From positions 1 to 7,402 of the forward strand of contig JBFJWU010000163.1 in NCBI GenBank assembly GCA_041623475.1: DNA of 7,402 nucleotides. Reading direction: 5' to 3'. Made by a program: the position numbers and the translations under genes. Positions 4,815-7,402 of this stretch are shown in pieces. The DNA comes from JBFJWU01 sp041623475 [NCBI: bacterium]. GTDB lineage: Bacteria > J088. Position 1 is the first letter of the stretch. Each line of letters starts with the position of its first letter. Under the pieces are notes generated by a model, which saw only the letters and a program-made list of their open reading frames with translations, did no database searches and was not told the DNA's origin.

Positions 4815-7110
4815 ATGCCCGCTCGTCGACCGGTTTCTGCCCCGGCTTCAAGCCCAGTGGGTAGTCAATTCGGTGGTGGAACATCCCTGCCAGGACATCG
4901 GTGAACGCCTGAACCGTCACACTGAGGTCGTTCATCGTCAGCGGTGAGTCGTCCAGTTGCTGGTCGGCATAGACTTTCTCGACCAGTCGGGCAACAAATG
5001 CGCGGATTCGGTCCGGCGTCGGAGCTTCCAGCGTGCGCGTCGCTGATTCGACGACATCCGCCAGCATGACCAGGGCAGTTTCCTTGGTCTGGGGCCGAGG
5101 ACCCGGATACCGAAAGACCGTGTCATCCGAGAAGTCTTCTTTTTCCTGCTCTTGCTCCTGAGCCTGTCGAAAGAAATATTCCACCCGGGACGTGCCATGG
5201 TGCTCAGCAATGAAATCGATGATTATCGGTGGCAGATTGTTCTTGCGCGCCAGTTCGACGCCGTGAGTGACGTGGGCGATGATCACGCGTGCCGACAACT
5301 GTGGTTTCAGCTTGTCGTGCGGGTTCTCGCCGCGCTGGTTTTCGACGAAATACTGCGGCCAAAAACCCTTGCCAATGTCGTGATAATACGCGCCAACCCG
5401 AGCCAGTAATGCATCAGCATTTATCCGCTCTGCGGCAGACTCTGCCAGTCGACCGACGGAAATACTGTGGTTGTACGTTCCCGGTGCGTTCAAATGCAGC
5501 CATTTCAGCAATGGTTGGTCATCCTGGGCCAGTTCCAGCAGGCGCGCTTCCGACACGTAACGACCGATCCATTCGCCCAGGGGCATCATTGTCGCGGTCA
5601 GGACGGCGGCAATGAATCCGCCGATAACGGCAAACGGGACAGCCCGTATGACCTGTTCGAGCGGCGTACTGCTGTCAAACAGTGAATAGATCAACCATAC
5701 TCCGGCCTGGGTCAGGCCGACAAACATTCCTGCCCGCTGGAACTGGCTGCGCGTCCGGCTGTGTTTCAGTGTCTGCATCCCGACGGCGCTGCCCAGCAAT
5801 GTATAGGGCAGGATAAGCAGAATCGGTTCCAGAAAGATCGAAACGGCGAACGCAAACAGGACCGTAACCCGGAACGCAATCTTGGGTCGGAAAAACATCC
5901 GGAAGATCATGCTCAGCGCGGCAAACGGAAGCACGAGCAGGATTGATTCTCGCGGCAAATCAGGCAACGCGAAAACAAGTGGTTCGGCCAGTAACCAGCC
6001 AACCCTGACAATGCCTAGAAAGATTGATGACACAACCAGTGTGAAAAACAAGTCCTGCGGATGGCCCAGTTTTCGCCAGCCGGGCGCGGCACTGTATGGC
6101 ATCAGCAGAAATACGGCAAAAACGATCATCGCGATTTTTGCCAGTTGTTCGATCCGGACCTGCGGCAGCGCTTCATAATCCCGGATGACAGTCAATTGTT
6201 TAATGTGAGCGGGCGTAACCCGTTCACCGCTGCGAACAACGACTTCTCCGGCCTTCAGCTGGAAAAAGACAGGCTTGACAGATTCACCGGCGCGGGCTTT
6301 CTCGGCCTCGGTTTCAATCGGGTTGGCAAGGTAGTTTGGTGTTACCAACACCTTGAGAAGGTCCATCATCAGTTGACGCTCGGCGCGCGAAATAGTTGGA
6401 AACCGGTCTCTGGTCCGTTGTTCTGCAAGCTCCAATGCCTCGGGTACACCAACCAACTGGCGAAACTCCGACGGTTCCATCGCTCTGGTTTGCAGCGACT
6501 CGCCCTGCCCGGAACGGACCATGACGCCATTCGGGTAGGCTACCGACCAGCGTTCCGGGTCATTGACAATGCGCGAAGAGTAGACCGATCGCAGGACTTC
6601 CTTGACCTTGAGTTCAAAACTGATGGTGTCCCATTTGCCAGACAGCATCTTGAATTGAGCTTCGGTCAGCGGCGATCCCAGCGCCTCTTCGGCTTTTCGT
6701 TTCTGCTCGTCCGGGGGCAGGTCTGGGCGTCGCAGAATTTCAAATGCGTTACTGATCTGTTGCTGCAGGTTACCGGGTAAATTAGCCAGATGGTTGACAA
6801 CGGGCAGAACATTGACCACGGCGGCCTGCCGGGCCTGTTCGGTGGCTTCAGCGTCTTCGACAACCAGTAACGTTGAGCTGCGTACTGTCCGTGGCGCGAT
6901 CTCACCAACTTCGAAATCTTCGAGGTCCAGGGTCGATCCGCTGCTGAGCAGGATCCCCCAACTGACGCCAATGGCCAGCATCAGCAGACGCGGTGTCCAT
7001 CGGTGCTCAACGACTTGCTCCGGTAATTGGCTCGCGCGACTCAGCTTGCTGATCAATGACGCGTTCTGGGTTGCCGGGGCGGGGGTCGATTTGACCGGTG
7101 GCGTTGTCAC
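4798..7110 (-). CDS. 7TM-HD phosphodiesterase (PgpH/YqfF type, probable c-di-AMP hydrolase)
   Basis: A 770-residue membrane enzyme with the full family layout. Residues 1-40 are a Pro/Ala/Ser-rich cytoplasmic tail and 41-58 the first TM. Residues 60-315 are the extracytoplasmic 7TMR-HDED domain, ending in the conserved [15 protein letters not shown] (285-299). About seven TM segments follow between 322 and 512, then the cytoplasmic HD domain (about 535-720). The metal-binding residues are all present: H548 in GTYNHSI, H577-D578 in YYHDIGK, H613 in AHVTHG, H637-H638 in EHHGT, and D685 in MLADVVES. The [12 protein letters not shown] segment is also typical. In Listeria and relatives this family cleaves c-di-AMP to pApA; that substrate is inferred here, since no cyclase gene is in the window. 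The start is GTG 7110, overlapping the PhoH stop as GTGA. The order PhoH, 7TM-HD, YbeY is conserved in several phyla. Confidence 0.95.
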   Translation of the reverse strand: MTTPPVKSTPAPATQNASLISKLSRASQLPEQVVEHRWTPRLLMLAIGVSWGILLSSGSTLDLEDFEVGEIAPRTVRSSTLLVVEDAEATEQARQAAVVNVLPVVNHLANLPGNLQQQISNAFEILRRPDLPPDEQKRKAEEALGSPLTEAQFKMLSGKWDTISFELKVKEVLRSVYSSRIVNDPERWSVAYPNGVMVRSGQGESLQTRAMEPSEFRQLVGVPEALELAEQRTRDRFPTISRAERQLMMDLLKVLVTPNYLANPIETEAEKARAGESVKPVFFQLKAGEVVVRSGERVTPAHIKQLTVIRDYEALPQVRIEQLAKIAMIVFAVFLLMPYSAAPGWRKLGHPQDLFFTLVVSSIFLGIVRVGWLLAEPLVFALPDLPRESILLVLPFAALSMIFRMFFRPKIAFRVTVLFAFAVSIFLEPILLILPYTLLGSAVGMQTLKHSRTRSQFQRAGMFVGLTQAGVWLIYSLFDSSTPLEQVIRAVPFAVIGGFIAAVLTATMMPLGEWIGRYVSEARLLELAQDDQPLLKWLHLNAPGTYNHSISVGRLAESAAERINADALLARVGAYYHDIGKGFWPQYFVENQRGENPHDKLKPQLSARVIIAHVTHGVELARKNNLPPIIIDFIAEHHGTSRVEYFFRQAQEQEQEKEDFSDDTVFRYPGPRPQTKETALVMLADVVESATRTLEAPTPDRIRAFVARLVEKVYADQQLDDSPLTMNDLSVTVQAFTDVLAGMFHHRIDYPLGLKPGQKPVDERASATQS

Positions 7111-7402
7111 GATTCGACATCCAGGGGCAGGGTCGGGGCCCGTTGGTCTTCGTCCTGCTGATAGGCATCGATGACTTTCTGGACAATCGAATGCCGCACC
7201 ACGTCCGTCTGCTTGAAATGGATCACGTCTATTTCCGGAATCGGTGACAATACGCGAACGGCATCCTGGAGACCGCTGGTTCTATGCCGGGGAAGGTCTG
7301 TCTGGGTAACGTCACCGGTTACGACAACCTGGCTGGAGTGTCCGATCCGTGTCAGGAACATTTTCATCTGCTCAGGGGTCGAGTTCTGGGCCTCGTCGAG
7401 GA
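7107..7402 (-). CDS. phoH: PhoH-family ATPase, C-terminal part (partial)
   Basis: The gene enters from the right edge and ends with TGA at 7109-7107; about 97 residues are visible. They begin in the Walker B segment [20 protein letters not shown] and continue with [13 protein letters not shown], both diagnostic of PhoH/YbeZ-type ATPases. [20 protein letters not shown] is the standard C-terminal helix region. The Walker A motif and N-terminal half are outside the window. These proteins are predicted RNA-associated NTPases; in many bacteria they are encoded next to ybeY and thought to work with it, as the shared operon suggests here. The short acidic tail after the conserved region looks like a natural end. 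It overlaps the HD gene by four bases (GTGA). Confidence 0.95.
   Translation of the reverse strand, partial: LDEAQNSTPEQMKMFLTRIGHSSQVVVTGDVTQTDLPRHRTSGLQDAVRVLSPIPEIDVIHFKQTDVVRHSIVQKVIDAYQQDEDQRAPTLPLDVES

Noticed and set aside
5140-5170. Low-complexity Gln/Glu run in the HD protein as a possible repeat expansion
   Set aside because: It is a short linker of QEQEQEK between conserved parts of the HD domain, where the family normally has a variable charged loop.
6061-6780. 239-codon open frame on the plus strand opposite the HD phosphodiesterase
   Set aside because: It lies wholly within the extracytoplasmic domain coding region of a well supported gene on the other strand; the translation resembles no family and there is no ribosome-binding site.
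1-7402. tRNA, rRNA, CRISPR, IS element or phage/defence island
   Set aside because: No cloverleaf, regularly spaced repeats, transposase motifs or terminal inverted repeats were seen; the sequence is filled by ordinary operon genes with uniform codon character.

Overview
The window is fully coding, with no intergenic stretch longer than about 30 bases. It holds two tightly packed operons that meet tail to tail. The + strand operon covers about 1-4294 and the - strand operon covers 7402-4295. There are no RNA genes, insertion sequences or CRISPR arrays. The genes suggest a Gram-negative bacterium with moderately high GC. The minus-strand order (PhoH, 7TM-HD phosphodiesterase, YbeY) is common in Planctomycetes, Desulfobacterota/Nitrospirota-type lineages and Firmicutes. 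An exported rhodanese with a classical signal peptide, and abundant GTG/TTG starts, fit a Gram-negative phylum, but the phylum cannot be fixed from this window.

The plus-strand operon holds, in order: the last 30 codons of an ABC transporter ATPase; an ABC-2 type permease; a membrane-anchored protein with a repeat-like helical middle and a pseudopilin-like C-terminus; an A24 prepilin peptidase; a two-TM sensor histidine kinase; and an exported rhodanese-like protein. Genes overlap by 4-8 bases or are separated by 2-28 bases, so they are probably co-transcribed and translationally coupled. An ABC transporter beside a prepilin peptidase and a simple membrane kinase recalls the type IV pilus accessory genes of Myxococcus (PilH/PilI transporter, PilD peptidase, PilS kinase). 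That link is inference: no pilin or pilus motor gene is in the window.

The minus-strand operon is housekeeping: the C-terminal third of a PhoH-family ATPase, a complete 7TMR-HD (PgpH/YqfF-type) phosphodiesterase, and the endoribonuclease YbeY. PhoH-type proteins and YbeY act in RNA/ribosome metabolism, and the HD protein probably hydrolyses c-di-AMP.

Points that deserve attention are the unrecognised protein at 862-1755, the gene-junction architecture (hairpins, a 10-codon bridging ORF, direct repeats), the missing standard start codon of YbeY and its Lys in place of the conserved Arg59, an H-box Gln in the kinase, and a Cys-Gly-Cys active loop in the rhodanese. No clear new defence or mobile system is present.
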